Part shown: positions 6,680 through 7,324 of the stretch, piece after piece
Layout of the letters: every line of letters begins with the position of its first letter
Position numbering within the stretch: position 1 is the stretch's first letter
Assembly: GCA_026785745.1 (NCBI GenBank)
Contig: JAJAZO010000211.1
Coordinates: 1 to 7,324, forward strand
Direction: 5' to 3'
Length of the DNA: 7,324 nt
From: Chitinophagaceae bacterium
GTDB taxonomy: Bacteria; Bacteroidota; Bacteroidia; Chitinophagales; Chitinophagaceae
Made by a program: the position numbers and the translations under genes
Notes under the pieces: model-generated
The model's input: only the letters and a program-made list of their open reading frames with translations
Told to the model about the DNA's origin: nothing
Database searches by the model: none

Positions 6680-6691
6680 CAAATCGCTTTT
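6661..6691 (-). terminator. Strong intrinsic terminator of the lipoprotein gene
   Basis: A perfect 12-bp inverted repeat, AAAAGCGATTTG (6661-6672) and CAAATCGCTTTT (6680-6691) with a 7-base loop, lies 23 bases after the minus-strand stop at 6715. Read on the minus strand the stem ends in six consecutive Ts (6664-6659), the layout of a Rho-independent terminator. On the plus strand only four Ts follow, so it could act weakly both ways, but no plus-strand gene ends here. Its loop has a perfect complement nearby at 6643-6650. Confidence 0.85.
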
Positions 6692-6714
6692 GCATGAAGG
6701 TTTTAAAAGAAAAA

Positions 6715-7278
6715 CTATTTCATCAGATCTTTGGTGGCTTCCATAATAGGATGACGATCCATGTACTGACCCACAAAGTCAACTTTGCCCGCATCGTTGA
6801 AATGGTTAGCATTATGCATCCAGAATTTTAAATTTTTTCCGTTTTTGTAGGTTACATCTGCCATAGTCCAGTAAAGTACCCACTTTCCTGTTGGAGCAGC
6901 CGGTGACTGGCTTTCATTTACCTGTAATGGAAGTACGATTTCATTGGAATAACTAATTGACTGAATCAATTTCAAACGGCCTGTATAATAATCTTTAACA
7001 GCTTGTTTGCCAATGACACTGTCGCCACCTGACCAGGTGTAGCGGATATTATCATCAAAATCTGCTACCATGCCATCTACATCCCCTTTTGCAAATGCAG
7101 CAAATGATTTTTTAATAGGGTCAGCGGCACTTAAATCAAGCAATTCGGAGGCAGGCTTTTTGTCACCTGAGGACATGGTATCTTTTTTCCCATCGTCCAT
7201 TTTCCCATCATCTTTTTTTTCATTATTACAGGCGAGTAACAACATGCAGCAGGCTGCAAACAGAAAATTCTTTTTCAT
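6715..7278 (-). CDS. Lipoprotein with NTF2/SnoaL-like domain
   Basis: A 187-residue predicted lipoprotein. The N-terminus is a textbook lipoprotein signal: MKKN, a hydrophobic core, and the lipobox LLAC with Cys17 as the lipidated residue, followed by NNEKK and a low-complexity Lys/Asp/Gly linker (20-42, with repeated DDGK-type units). After the linker, about residues 53-178 fit the NTF2-like/SnoaL-like cone fold: an N-terminal helix with the pattern SFAAFAKGDVDGMVADFDDNIRYTWSGG (58-85), then GKQAVKDYYTGRL (90-102), then beta-rich sequence with aromatic residues (WVLYWTMADVTY, 133-144; KFWMHNANHFNDAGKV, 151-166). Such domains bind small ligands or act as enzymes with varied residues; no specific function can be assigned. 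The start is the only ATG giving the signal peptide. In the 46 bases upstream a partial -7 match, TATTTTTA (7306-7299, minus strand), is visible but no -33 element. It is a single-gene unit ended by the terminator at 6661-6691. Confidence 0.88.
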   Translation of the reverse strand: MKKNFLFAACCMLLLACNNEKKDDGKMDDGKKDTMSSGDKKPASELLDLSAADPIKKSFAAFAKGDVDGMVADFDDNIRYTWSGGDSVIGKQAVKDYYTGRLKLIQSISYSNEIVLPLQVNESQSPAAPTGKWVLYWTMADVTYKNGKNLKFWMHNANHFNDAGKVDFVGQYMDRHPIMEATKDLMK

Positions 7279-7324
7279 GTAATTTTTTTTAGTTTGGTTA
7301 AAAATAATCAGGGAGATTATCCTG

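Noticed and set aside
6301..6697. Plus-strand open frames (6301-6591 and 6431-6697) over the ExbD-like gene and terminator
   Set aside because: The minus-strand frame has a signal peptide, an ordered domain and a complete length. The plus-strand products look random, and one runs through the terminator hairpin.

Overview
The window looks like ordinary chromosome from a member of the Bacteroidota, most likely close to the Chitinophagaceae; this is inferred from the gene repertoire and style, not from a marker gene. The pointers are moderate-to-low GC, start codons with AT-rich leaders and no strong Shine-Dalgarno sequence, a TTG-N20-TAGATTTG promoter of the Bacteroidota type, a lipoprotein with an LLAC lipobox, and small secreted orphan proteins typical of that group. 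There are seven clear protein genes, one probable 35-residue membrane protein encoded on the minus strand, and no sign of mobile elements, CRISPR arrays, tRNA or rRNA.

Left part (19-3556, + strand): three integral membrane protein genes are packed head to tail with gaps of 25 and 3 bases, so they are probably one transcription unit. They encode a dicarboxylate/amino acid:cation symporter (DAACS family), a DedA-family protein (the family that includes polyprenyl-phosphate and phospholipid flippases) and a major facilitator transporter with MHS/sugar-porter style motifs. The two transporters suggest organic acid or related metabolite import; the DedA protein may serve envelope lipid recycling. 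Just after the third gene lie two imperfect copies of a CGGA...TTCCG hairpin sequence (3563-3611), which may be a terminator, a dispersed repeat, or both.

Middle (3649-4722, + strand): a glycosyltransferase family 9 gene, related to ADP-heptose:LPS heptosyltransferases, with a C-terminal cysteine cluster. Its start is not obvious: TTG at 3649 is the best in-frame choice. The following stretch, 4723-5111, looks empty at first sight but holds a minus-strand small ORF (4785-4892) with one membrane segment, preceded by a good Bacteroidota promoter match (4986-5016). Nothing else could be supported there except a weak hairpin with a T-run (5015-5034).

Right part (5112-7324): a secreted or lipid-anchored protein with an alpha/beta-hydrolase style GHSGGG elbow (+), converging on two separate minus-strand genes: a small exported protein resembling the periplasmic domain of ExbD, and a lipoprotein with an NTF2/SnoaL-like domain. 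A strong intrinsic terminator (6661-6691) closes the lipoprotein gene; its loop has a perfect complement a little further downstream.

No new multi-gene system is evident. The most worthwhile items for follow-up are the small membrane protein with its own promoter, the hairpin pair after the transporter operon, the loop-complementary terminator, and the three exported proteins of unknown function.
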